The notes below the pieces were generated by a model that was given only the letters and a program-made list of their open reading frames with translations, was not told where the DNA came from and did no database searches. DNA of 64,000 nucleotides from Struthio camelus (Eukaryota; Chordata; Aves; Struthioniformes; Struthionidae): NCBI RefSeq assembly GCF_040807025.1, contig NC_090943.1, positions 119,735,900 through 119,799,899 of the forward strand, in the 5' to 3' direction. Within the stretch, counting starts at the first letter, position 1. Each line of letters starts with the position of its first letter. Positions 26,901-38,690 of the stretch are shown here, piece after piece. Position numbers and translations under genes: made by a program.

Positions 26901-27914
26901 AGATCAAAGGTTTTAGGAACAAGTTCCTTCTTTTTCTTTTTGCTCTATTCAGTGCTTAACAAAATTCAGTCAAAGATTTCTACGTGTCACTTCAATGTAG
27001 GTAAATAAGCAAAAACGCTAGAAGGCTTGAAAAAAACAGCTACTTCTTTTCTGGCATCCATTTCAATTACATTGTTAACTTTGGAAGTCATTCATTTTGC
27101 TGTTTAAATATGTCTAATATAGGCATGCATTCAAGAATGCTTCTGTGAAGGGAAGCTCTTGGAACAACACCAGCAGCTAGCAGGAGTGCTAACAGAATCC
27201 AGGGGCCCTGTTCTTGCCTGTCCACCCAGGTACAGAACACAATGCAAGTGAAAATAATTTAGGCCAAGTTTATTATTGCAAAAAAGCCCTCATATGCCAT
27301 CAAAGTTGGAGGAGGAAATAACATATATTTGGAAAATCTGGTCATTTGCATATGTAATCAAATGTTCAGTGGGGCTTGCAAAAGTCTCCAGTTTGAGTGA
27401 TGGACCTTTGAAATAGCAGTAATGAAAACACTTCTGTTCTATATTTTCTGTATGTACTTTAATTTCATTTATGAAAATGAAGCCTTGATTGTGTGTTTTC
27501 ATCTGTCCTTTGGTAGGCTGCCATCAAAACTCTAAGTGACATGACACACAATAGATTTATGCACCATGAAGCAGACACAGCAGGGGCTTGGGGTATTTGT
27601 GTTTTATTTCCAGTCAAACAATACACAGGGGGCTGTCACGCTAACAAGGTATATAATGATTGACTTGCTCAGCCACTCTGAGACCTTTACTTCGATACAA
27701 TTGAAATCTCAATAAACAGGAAATTCATATCTGAACAGCTGCTTGTTTTGAAATGCTGTATTTTATCTGCTTCCTTTTCTGAACAGTACATACAGTCCAT
27801 TCTTATTTAATTCAAAAAATTATTTCAGTTGTTCAAGTTGAGCCATACTTGTACATATAAAAGGTCTTAAAAGTGAGATTTTTCATTGTTCTCTTCCTAT
27901 TTCTCTTTATTTAC
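11911..27914. other. Long intergenic desert, no gene recognised
   Basis: Sixteen kilobases without a supportable gene. The longest open frames are 164 codons (16112-16606, minus), 160 codons (25668-26150, plus), 132 codons (12907-13305, plus) and 132 codons (18967-19365, minus). None shows a recognisable domain, and the last three are built of low-information text. Locally higher G+C occurs at about 16330-16750 and 18960-19700. A TAAT-rich patch lies at 24860-24890. Short ATTCT and CTTG micro-repeats occur near 21410 and 22085. No RNA gene was recognised. Confidence 0.55.
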
Positions 27915-28206
27915 AGAATCACAGAACAGTTGAGGTTGGAAGGGAACTCTGGAGTTCATCCAGTCCAACCTCCCTGCTCAAGCAGGGTCCTCTAGAGCAT
28001 ATTTCCCAGGATCGCGTTCAGGTGGGTTTTGAATATCTCCAGTGAAGGAGACTCCACAACCTCTCCGGGCAACCTGTGCCAGTGCTCTGTCACCCTCACA
28101 GTCAAGAAGTTTTTCCTCATGTTCAGATGGAACTTCCTGTGTTTCAATTTCTGCCCGTTGCCTCTTGCCCTGTCACTGGGCACCACAGAGAGCAGTCTGG
28201 CCTCAT
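27915..28206 (-). mobile_element. CR1 LINE 3' end, minus strand
   Basis: About 290 bp of CR1 3' terminus inserted in minus orientation. It begins on the plus strand with the inverted terminal text AGAATCACAGAAC, followed by GAGGTTGGAAGGGAACTCTG, TCCAGTCCAACCTCCCTGC, and the end of ORF2 and early 3' UTR. The minus-strand reading [20 protein letters not shown] at about 28064-28130 corresponds to the C-terminal ORF2 text of the family. It is severely 5'-truncated and lacks the catalytic domains. Confidence 0.93.
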
Positions 28207-28371
28207 TAGCATGTCATTTGGCCTTTTGATATACATAGTTGGCAGACTATTCTTAGCACCATAGCTCTGAACTTTCTAACGCTGTAACTCCCTACTATTG
28301 GAGGCATCTTAAGGCAAAAAAAAAAAGCATAAGCATCCTGTTCTCTGAAATCCATAGACTGATGAAAGATC

Positions 28372-28485
28372 CATGAAAGATTTAAATCAGTCTGTTAAGT
28401 GCAGTCTTTGTGGTTACATTAAAAATAAAGAATGAGCTTTAAAACTTGAAAGTTCTCCCGTCATTTTTCTGTGCCCATACATATT
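28372..28485 (+). repeat. 114-bp direct duplication, copy 1
   Basis: Runs from CATGAAAGATTTAAATCAG to CATACATATT. It is matched by copy 2 at 29151-29264 with the same length and four mismatches by eye (about 96% identity). The copies are 779 bp apart in the same orientation. The flanks do not match, so this is a discrete duplication or a two-copy interspersed element rather than a long tandem. Confidence 0.9.
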
Positions 28486-29150
28486 TGACCATCATGTAAC
28501 TTTTGGGTTCATTAAACATCAAGTTCACACCCTTGTCATGAGATCTATGGTCCCTTATCTCATACGACAAGAAGGAGATAGTCTTCAACAACAGCAAAGT
28601 CTGTCCCTGAAGTTTGCTTGCGTGAGTTTCACTTGCAGAGATGCTTTCTGGAATCCTCTCCAAACCTCTTTCTGCCTGTCTTGTACACATTTAGAGGTAC
28701 ATAATCTAGGGGTCTTCCGCTCATATTTGCTGAGTGAACAATCACATGTGGAAATTAACATTTAAGAACAGTTACACATCCCAAGTCAGGCAACAATTCC
28801 ACCTTTTAGCTGTGAGGAGGGTTTGATCCAGCAAATTCAGTTGTAATCGCAGATTCTGAAACACAAAATTGATACTTGATGAGTATCAGATTTTGCCCAG
28901 TACAATTTTTCTTCCTTAGGCAATAGGAAGATACTTCTTGCTACAGGAATTCAGCTGAGTTTGGAAGGCACCAAAGGTGCCGTTTGTTCTTTCTGTACTG
29001 AGTGCTTCAGTCCATCTGAAAGCTGATCTCCTGGTCTAGAAATGATCAAGGACATCAGCCATGACAGCTACCATGATCTTTGCAACAGAAAGGTTATGCA
29101 GCTTGAGCGTTGCTCCATCCAGTGCACGGAGAAAGAGCTAGTGCCTCCAT

Positions 29151-29264
29151 CATGAAAGATTTAAATAAGTCTGTTAAGTGCGGTCTTTGTGGTTACATTA
29201 AAAATAAAGAGTGAGCTTTAAAACTTGAAAGTTCTCCCGTCATTCTTCTGTGCCCATACATATT
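29151..29264 (+). repeat. 114-bp direct duplication, copy 2
   Basis: Second copy of the unit at 28372-28485. The differences are C to A and A to G near the start, A to G in AATAAAGAGTGAG, and T to C in CATTCTTCTG. Neither copy contains a coding frame of note. The family is not recognised. Confidence 0.9.
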
Positions 29265-30120
29265 AGTCAAAGGAAGAGGGCTCTGTGAAAAATGGTCGCT
29301 CAAGTACTGAGCATTTGGCAAGCAAGGAGGCACAGGGCAAAATCCTCAGCCGCGATAAATGAGTGCTCTCTGATTTGTATTAGCTGAAGTTCTGGCAGTG
29401 CAAGTCCATCGGTAAAGCAGCCATGCTAGATGAAATGAGGAGGCGTGGGCCACTCTTTCCTCATAGCTTGAGGCCTACCGCTCAGTTTTTCATTCCTAAA
29501 ATCATTTTATATGGATCAAAATGGGTTCCTGCATGAAGAGTTCAGGTTAGTTTGTCCCTGAATAGTGATCTATCTGTTGTATCTTTTAATTTACATAAGA
29601 ATACCAAAGTAATAAATCATTTCTGTCATGCAAGACGTTTGTCATACGTTGAATATCACTGGCAGCAACTGAAAAACAATGCCTGCAACTGACAAATAGG
29701 TTACATGTTGTGGGTGAGCTCTTCTGTACGTAGACATGTACAGATCTATATTACCCAGCATTCAACTGAAAAAAGATTGGCCACTGTCTTGTTTTATACC
29801 AACAAGGACTGGAGGGAGGGAGACAGGAAAAAATGTGAAGAAGGTAGAATTGAGCACATATCATTTCCCCTTTTGAACCTGTGGAGCTTCAGCCCGTTGA
29901 CCTTTTTCCTAGCACTGGATATTTCTCTTAAATGAGAGGCTTTCTGCACAGGTAAGATTCCACTAACAGCATGAACTTGTTGCATTACACAGCATTGGCC
30001 ATGCCTGTATTTTTCCCTTGCTTAAGTATTTGGCTTACTATAATGCTGCTTATATTTTACTTCCAAAACAATAGATAACTGGGTAATTTAAAGTCAGAGT
30101 TCAATATCCCCTTGCCTATG

Positions 30121-30723
30121 TTAGGCAGATGGCACATCCTGAGCATCTTCAGACACTTCACAGGTGAGCAAACTGCTTCTTCTTAAATATGCGGCAGGAG
30201 CAATCTGCAAGCAACCTACATCTGTAACTTTGGCTGAACCAGAGGCAGCAGTAGAAGTCCCTTCACATTTTGCCATGGGGGCAACATTCTCATCTTCTCT
30301 CGCATTTTTACAGTTGTTCTGTTTTAATATCTCCCTATCTTTCAAAGTAGCCCATGGTGGGACTTGACAGCACATTTCCCCTTCCATGCTTGAGCTGCCT
30401 TTGCAGTGCTCCTAGTCCATAAAAGAGGTTGTTATACTCAGCTACATTTTGCACTGGTGGCTTTGCTCCCTGAGGCACAAAATCAGCTTTGTTTCATCTT
30501 GCAGTGTAGCACATACTTGTGATGTGAGAGTCACCTCAAAGGCTGTGGCCAAATTAGCAAGAGCAGATTTAGGAGCTGCTGTGGTTAAATCGGCTGCAAA
30601 GGCAAAAGAAACAGGAAACGAGCTCATTGCTTGTGGTAGGAGTGACAAGAAATAATTAATGGTGGATTGGGAGGTCACCACGTGACATACATACTGGCAA
30701 ATAAAATTGCAGTGAAGGGGCAT
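30121..30723 (-). other. Possible decayed coding relic (one frame, two stops), unrecognised
   Basis: Two minus-strand open frames, 30442-30723 and 30121-30387, lie in the same register with two TAG codons between and around 30415-30444. Together they give about 200 codons of Ala/Thr/Cys-containing text. I do not recognise the family. The in-register arrangement is compatible with a decayed retrogene or mobile-element reading frame. The opposite strand is also open over part of it (30449-30655), which weakens the case. Confidence 0.18.
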
Positions 30724-33322
30724 GGCACTGCTTGCTCCTTTTGCCTATTTTCCCCCAAGGAGGGCAGCCCCAGGCATATGCACCCTTCACGTCTGCTCCA
30801 GCCCTGCAGCCCACCAGGAGGGAAAAAGCTCCCTAATGCTGAGCCTGCAGGGCTAGCCAGGGTGCAAAGCAGTGCCAGGCAGCCTCGGGGCATTCCCAGG
30901 GCTCCGCACCCGTACTCCTGTGTAACAGCCATGATAGATATTACAGGTGCACTGAGAGCTTTGGCTTGCTGAGACAGGCCCCTAAGGCTTCTGTATTGCT
31001 TTTCCTGTTAGCTGCATGTAAAGCCAACCCAGAGCTATTTTCTTTCATTACAGCAAGGACAGCAGGGGGCAAAAAATAGCCCTGAAGCCTGTACTCAGGT
31101 TTGTCAGTTAAATGAAGTATTCACTTTCATCAAAACTCAGATATGCTCAGATTGAGCTTTGGATCCCAGCTTTCCCGAAAACACAAACACACAGCTGATG
31201 TGAGCCTGCGGGCTCGAACTAGGAGAACACCCTCACAGACTCGTTCCAACAGATTTGGGAAAGGAGAGGTCGTTTCTTCTTTTTCTGCCCTTGTGTTGCC
31301 AAAGCTAATGTCAAGGAAAGTGATTTTGTAAGATTACAGTTTCTTTGGACAGATACATGATCTGACTTTCCTTTCAATTCTGAACAAAATGTTCCCCATG
31401 TCACTCTCCATTATGAATGTCTTGAGATGTGTGGCCTTGGGTTTTTTCCTAGCTTGGAAATTAAAAAATAATATAAAGGAAAAGTATATTTACTAGTTTA
31501 AGCCATCTTTTAATCAACACCACACAAAAATTGCTTCCCTAGATATTTTAAATAGCAGCACTGCAATTCTTATATACCTTTAGATACTGAATTTAATCAA
31601 ACGAAATCTAGTTAATGTAGAAAAATTCTCCCAAAATAGACTTTAATGACTGAGGACTTAACAGAAAATCCTTGAAAATATACAAGTGCAATGAAACACA
31701 TTAGATTTCAAGAGAGACAGTCTTAGCCTCCCAGACTCAAGACTGGATTCTATAACCATGGCATGCTATTTATTCTTGAGATTTTGGAGGAAAATTGGCC
31801 TTCAGGTCCACTTCAAGTGACATCCCTATTTAAGAAAGGTGAATCAGCACATACCCAGATCCCACTGAAATCAGAGGCACTTAAATCGTATTGGACTATG
31901 GGTATGTCTGATGCTTTCCTGAACAGATGCGGTTATTATCAGGGCTTGAAAGGACTGCCCGACTGAAGGTTTGAATGAGTGCTGTTAGCTCAGTCAGCAG
32001 GAGCTGTGGACCACGTGGCAGCATCAGTTTTTAAGCAGAATTCCCAATTCCTCAGTGATCTTTACATTAGAAATAAAGAAACGGTGCTTTGCTCTTAGCT
32101 GATGGGAAGCCTTCACCCTTGTTACATTCTAGCAGGGGATAAAACATATATTTCATTGATTCGTCTTCAAAAATACTTAGTTCTGTAATTACTAATTTGC
32201 ATCGCTACTTTAAGGCTTTGTCCTATTGAACCCCAAATGGTTCAATGAATACATTTTTATATCTTCTAAGCAGCCCACAGAACACGCATGCGCCGGAACG
32301 AACAGGGGCATGTCATTAAAACTGATTTGTGCATGCTGTGGTAACAACAGTACATTACAGGCACAGGGGCTAGCCATCAAACTATTCAAAGCCATATTTA
32401 AAGCCATCAAACTGAGTGAGACAATAGCTTTGAATTGTCCTTATTCAGTGATTAAATATCATTATTCTTCCTTCCAAATGGGAAGTGAAGGTCCCATCCA
32501 CGTTAGGAACCAATGAGTTTAGAGGCTGTAGGTGTCAATGACTTACTCCAACTTCATCAGAAAGTTCATGCAGAGCAGGGACTTACACATTTATGTTTCT
32601 GTCAAAAATCCGCCCCCTTTACACCAACTGCTCTGAGCAGTGGGCAGTCTATTTATATCCAGTCCACATTAATCTAAATTTACCTCACAACCTCCTAACA
32701 CTGTGAAACTACATATAGTTTAAGAGCCTGTCACAAAGGTTATCTGAAACCTCATTTACTTTTTGATAGATAAAGCTTTTCTGGCAGATGCAGGTTTGAC
32801 ATAAAGCAGGAAAGAATTTCAGATATGCTTTTGCAAGTGTTAATAATATTTTATCAGATAAACGTATGTCCAGGAGATGAATAACAGACATACAAAGTTT
32901 TTCTTACTTGCTACCCACAAAATAATGATGTCCTCTCAGGACGTTTCCCTTGAAGAGAGCTTGAAAATTCTGCCAGGAAAAAGGCTTGTAACCCCTGCAA
33001 AGCTGCAAATCAGGAGCAATCTCATTACTAGTGGTGGCATTGGTTTTTTTAGCATTGGTGGGGTTTCACTGGTTGAAAACCAGGGTGAATCCAGAACTAG
33101 GCCCGTCTCTTTCCCTGGTAACCAGCAGAAATGGAGACTGCAGTGAAATTAAGGCCGAGCTCTTTTATGATGCAGTCAGTACAAGAGAATAAATGAGGCT
33201 GGAAAAATTACAAGGAGTAAGGTCACGATTTTCAAAAGAATTGGGGAATTGTAATGTTTTGTCCAAACTGAGACATCCTCAAGGGTCCAGAATTCCAGAG
33301 AACGTTGATCTCCTGTCTTCCG

Positions 33323-33354
33323 AAAAAAAAAAAAAACCCACTTTTTTTTTTTTT
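33323..33354. repeat. Poly-A/poly-T hairpin (A14-CCCAC-T13)
   Basis: A run of 14 A, a 5-base spacer CCCAC and a run of 13 T form a near-perfect inverted repeat. It may be a mutational product or the scar of two inverted retroposed tails. No function is implied. Confidence 0.85.
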
Positions 33355-33386
33355 GAAATCCACAAACTGAAGCTCCCCAAATCAGG

Positions 33387-33424
33387 GTTGTTTTCAAATG
33401 TCTTGGTTGTTTTCAAATGTCTTG
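33387..33424 (+). repeat. 19-bp tandem duplication
   Basis: Two exact adjacent copies of GTTGTTTTCAAATGTCTTG, a small replication-slippage duplication. Confidence 0.9.
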
Positions 33425-36400
33425 GTCAGAATATTGCTGCTTATTGCTCTGTTATTTTCCTAAGCCTGAGAACTGTATGTATGCATGTGTGTGCAGGTGC
33501 ACAGATTCACATGTGGAGGTAATACCCAATACTGTGGGCTCTACATAACATACAAAATGTAATAATTTTACTGGAACTTTTAGAACAACCTGTCCCTTCG
33601 TATTTTAGAAATTCTTTTTCTCCTGTATGTAGACAGATGGCCACTTCGCTTCAGGTCATTACTTGAGGTGCTTTTCTGTACCACAAGGCTATCGATCAAT
33701 ATGCAGTGATGGTATTGGCCATGTTAAATCACTTAGCAGGGAGGATCTCGTGCAAGTTGCTTTCTTCCAACCCATTCAGACAGCACAAAAGTTAAATAGA
33801 AACTGAACTTTTTTAGGTTCCATTAAAGGTTTGTCCAAGTTTAAGGAGAAAATTCAGGTCAACTCACTTATCCCTCAAGCGTTTCTTAGAGTTTTGTTAA
33901 AAAAAATGTATTGTGAACATCTGTCAGGTATGGCCATCATTTAGAAAGGATGAAAGTGTCCTTATAACCTAATAAGTCGGTAAAACATTGCATAGGGAGT
34001 CACAGATCCCCTGCATCTCTTGGCTTGTTTCCTAGAGATTGCTAGCCATAGTGAATAAATAAAAAAATAGTATTCATCTGTTGTTATATTTTTCCCACAA
34101 GCCTCTTTACTTAAAATTTTCTTAGTGCAGAAGCTGTAAAATGAAGAAGTTTATATAAAGCTCAATAAGGATGGTGATTCATCTCTAGAACGAATGTTTG
34201 GACATAAAAAAGGAAGAGTCAAGAAATGATGTCTGCCATAATACAGATCCACAGTAAGTAGTACTGTCCCTACCTCCACCGCTGACTAACTCATCTCACC
34301 TTTTCACTGGTGAGTGACCAATGGACCACTTCTCTTCCAGATTTTCCTGACCCCACGTGTAATGTATAGTACTCTAAGGCTTTTTCACACTAGTTAATTA
34401 AATTTGCCTAGGTCTGTGCTCTAGCACAGAGACCTACAGGCAAAGACTGTCCCTGTCCATGCTGTTAAAGTTTCTTAGCCTCCAAGGCCAAACTGTCTTT
34501 TGAGAGTTGTTAACACCTGAATCGTGTCCAGGAACATCTGTGAGCTGTTATTTGCTGTGGGTCACAAGTGTGCTGTTCCTAGGCAGTAATCGCAATAACA
34601 ACAATACAGACAACCAGGCTCCAGTTCCCTGGCACCACTTAATTTCCTTGCATAGGTATTGCCATTTGCTCAGCCCAGTGAAGAAGGAACAGAGGTTTGC
34701 CCAAGCTGATCAACTTTTCTTTTTTCATACCTCAGAAAAGTGGAGAAACCTCCTAAAAGCTTTCCAGCTCTGGTCACCTACATAATAGTAAGGCCAAATC
34801 TTTCTTACAGGACACATAATAAAATATTAGGCATGAACAGTGGCATCACTGGTTTGGGGCCTGAAACCATCACTTATTTGTTCTTTTTAAGAGCTGCAAG
34901 AGCTTTAAAGCAAGATATAATTACAACTAACACTTTTCTACTGTTTTTCTAAATGAAAACCTCCCACCCTCTAGTACTGAAATTGTCCTTAGGCCACCAA
35001 ACATAGATACAGATTGTGCCCTTAGTCTCCTCACCTTCCAGCACCAAGGGACCGCCCAAAGAAAGAGAGTCAGACATTTGTGAGCACGGTCCTGAGATGG
35101 CTCCACCACTTGACAAGGAGAGCTAAAGCCAGGAGATGAGAGGCCCAGTGGAGCAAGTGCTATGGCTGTGTTTGTGTGACTGCAAGAGACCAAATTACCA
35201 CCAGTTAACGGCTACCTGTTATCAACTGACTTACAAAAGCTGGCTCTGGGATAGCCTGTGATTTTGTCACGCACAAAATAAAGCACAATAGTTTAAGCCT
35301 CCACTCTGATAGAAGGAACCTTCTAGTTCAGTAATGGGAAGGACTAAAGGTACTCATGGGGTGTGCAAAGGCAACTCAGCTGACAAGCGGTAACTCTAAT
35401 CTACAGTAACTCAATCTCTCTGCGTTTCTGTTAACATTCCCTAAGAAGAAAAGATATTCAGGATCTTTTAGATAAGAACAACAGTGAAAGGCAGCAAAAG
35501 AGACAATACAACTTATGGAGCTGACACTGTGCTTTGAATTCTCATTTACAATTACGCCAGCTTACACAATTTTATGGTCATGAACAAGGGCCTAGCAGGA
35601 CTATACGTATAATTTATTTCTAACTTGCAGTGATACAGCAGTGTCAAGCAACCCTGAATAAATGAGAGGCACGTCCGAAAGAAGCTTTAACAACTGCCCA
35701 TGAGAAATCTAGAGGAGTAAACATCAAACTAAGGCACTTTAATTACACCCCTAATATAGCTGGAAGCCAGCTTAGTACAGAAGTGACTGGCTTACGAGAA
35801 TGCATTAGATGACTGTGGGAACCCATTCCAATGGAAGTGAAATCTTGTGTTCTTAATGGAAAAAAACTCTTTACAAAAAATGACAGTGACACTTGTCATA
35901 TATAAAGTGACTGACTTAGCAAAAAGTTTGTTGATCCCAGCAACATCATCAGATTAGTAAAGATTCAGAATAAACATACGCTTCAATGTTTTCTGGAATC
36001 ATGGCAAAAATTCCTAACCTGGGGAGAAATCATGTAGCTACTACTTTTAGCTAGGAATATTTGCTATATTTTATACGTGTATATCTCCATCTGAGATGTT
36101 ATACATTTGTTCTTCTTTATATCCTACATGCAGATATATGAATGAAAATATGAGAAAACAAGACACATCAATTTTAGTGTTGACATTCATCTTCATGATT
36201 CTGCAATACATAAGGATTCTATTTACAGTTTCCTTCAGGATATATTTTCCTATTAATTCACAGTACCTGTTGATTTAGAAAGTCCTCTGTGATTTCTTAG
36301 CTGTCCAATGATGACGTAAGTTACACATTGTTCAGTAAGCTTAGTATTTTTAAGAAGCTATAGAGATAAATGTGTGTATCACAGCCATTGCATTAAGGAG

Positions 36401-36659
36401 ACAGCATTCTGGGGAAAATGTTAATGGGAGCCCATAGAAAAACACTTTAATGTTTTATTAAAAAACTTTTTGAATTTTGGAAGGAAACACACAAAACTAG
36501 TGGGAAGCGTTAAGCCTAACATTATAAAGTGGCCCATTGTTATTGAAGATTACAAAGGCCCCAGCATTATCAGCGGAAGTATCAGAAGTTACAGCTTTAC
36601 TAAGGAGAAATGCTATCCCATTTACAAGCAATACAAGTTGCAAGCATTTTCACTGTTTC

Positions 36660-38690
36660 TAGCAATTTTAGACTCCTAGCTCACCTTCCTCTCTTCCTCT
36701 CCTCCCAGCTTTCCTCACCCTTTCTCTGTCTTCAAGTACCATGTTGATAGCATAACTGATTCCTTTTGCCACAGATCAGCATTGCTTTGCCATTTGACCT
36801 GCAGGCCTGGTTTGAAAATTCCTTGCCTTTCCCCTCAAAAACCTTTTCCAAGATTTTTTCTGAACTCTATTACTTCTCCTGCAGTCGTCTTTCCAAAATA
36901 CCACATTGGTTCTTGACAAATGAGCACTGATCATCTTGACAAATGAGCACTGATTGTCTAGCTCTTTGGTTTACCTTGATACTCAGCCCAGATCACAAGT
37001 GTGGATAACTCATCTTCTGATCTTAAGTTTCTCCTGCTCCCCCTTTTTTCTTCCTTCTGTTATCATATGCTTATGGAATTTCTCCAGACTTTGCTTCTCT
37101 CTACTCGCACCTCTTTTTCCCTCTTTACCATTGCAAGGTCTGTCCCACCAATTCACAGCACGTCCCCATCTCCTGCTTTCTCGCTTCCTCCAGAGTAGGG
37201 CATCTGCAGCCTGGTTAATGTCCTCTGCTGTGAAATTATTCCCTTCTCTTCCCATTCTCCTTCAGTTCTCCCTCAGGTGTTCTGGTCAGCTACATCCATA
37301 GCCAAAATACTCTACTTCTGTGCTTTAAGTTAATCTCATGTTTCCAGAGCTGGCAGCTTTTCACCACCTTTGACTCCCTCCTCCAGCCATCTTCTCCTTT
37401 TCCTCTTATTCGTCTTTCCCAACCATGTACTTCTCTCATTGCACATAATCTTACCAACTTATTTTGAATGAAAATTGCCAATTTTTTCAAAACTTTTTGC
37501 CTTTCTAAGTTTTTCCTTTCCTTCTGCAGATTGTGAATAAAATTGACATTCTAAGCAGACAACCATTGCATTAGTTTCTTTCAGTCTTTTCTTCTAATTC
37601 ATCTGGCACTCTTTCATCTCCTCCTTTATTCTTTCAATTTCTAACTTTCCTCAGGATCCTCTACCTTACAATATAAATAAGTCTTTTTAGAAATAAATCA
37701 TCTTTGACTCCACTCTCCTCTCTACCAGCCATCCCACCCACCTTTTGTTTCTGCAAGTGTATTCTGGAGCACTTCCAGTCAGGTTCTATCTTAAACATTT
37801 GTGTTTCTAACTTCTTGCCTTTTTCCTCCAACAAAGAAGACACATTCACCAAGTCTCTCATGAATCATTCCTAGCAAAGCCCGGAACTAATACCCTTTGT
37901 CATCATCCGCAAGTAGCCTGCAAGACTCTCCTTCTTGGAAAGTTATTTTCCCTGGACTTTATTTGATTCATCAGTGTCTTGATTGTCTTCTTTTCCCTCT
38001 AACTGCACTTTCAGTTTGTCTTTCAAGGACTTTCCTCATTCTTCTCTGCAGTATTCTACATAGGTCCTACCTGGGCTCTGTCTCTGTTTCTTTTCATGTT
38101 GTTTCCAGATAATTCATTTACAGATAATTATACAGAAAATCAAATTCAAGATAATTTCATCTGAAAAATAAACAAATAAAGTACCTGCTCCATGTTTCAG
38201 CCATCTGCTTAAGAGCGGCATAGTTAGGAGAGAGATCTTCATCCTTTCCTCTGACATTTTTCCCTTTTCTCTGTCACTATAGAAATACAATCATCCTGAC
38301 TGTTCTTCAGTTCCTCAGGTCCATATCCTTATGCATTCTTTAGCTTAATCCCCAATTGTTTCTTACAGCCTCTTTTTACATTATAAGTTACAGGCTTTTA
38401 TTCTCATTCATAAACTAAAACACTCCTCCAGGCTCTCACTATCTCCCCTCTTGGCTAACATAATCTTCTATGAATTGGTCAAATATAACATTGCTACCTA
38501 TTTCCATTCATAACATTACAGTGAAGAAACTTTCCTAGCTTTTTGCTGTGAGCATGTGATTTCACTTTTCACAGCCTTCCCCCTCTTCATTCACACCAAA
38601 CATCAGCTTCTTGTCTTCATTCTTCACAGCTTGTCTCCACAGTATTTATCATCTTTCATATACTATATGTGACAGTAACATTTAACACTA
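36660..38690. other. Pyrimidine-rich strand-asymmetric tract, about 2 kb
   Basis: The plus strand is strongly C+T rich and G poor for roughly 2 kb, with many TTCCTC, CTTTCTC and TCCTCC clusters. The minus strand is correspondingly purine-rich and opens several Lys/Glu-rich frames (37010-37255, 37290-37490, 37661-37861) that are composition artefacts. The bias is irregular, not a simple satellite. Its edges are gradual. It may reflect transcription-linked strand bias or an old expanded low-complexity sequence. Confidence 0.6.
36911..36956 (+). repeat. 23-bp tandem duplication
   Basis: Two adjacent copies of a unit starting TCTTGACAAATGAGCACTGA, with differences only in the last bases. It lies at the left part of the pyrimidine-rich tract. 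Confidence 0.88.

Larger units (their letters stand above)
28486..36659. other. Intergenic, no gene recognised
   Basis: Apart from copy 2 of the 114-bp repeat (29151-29264), a poly-A/poly-T hairpin (33323-33354), a 19-bp tandem (33387-33424) and a possible decayed coding relic (30121-30723), this is ordinary A+T-rich DNA. Remaining open frames are short and lack recognisable domains. Confidence 0.55.
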
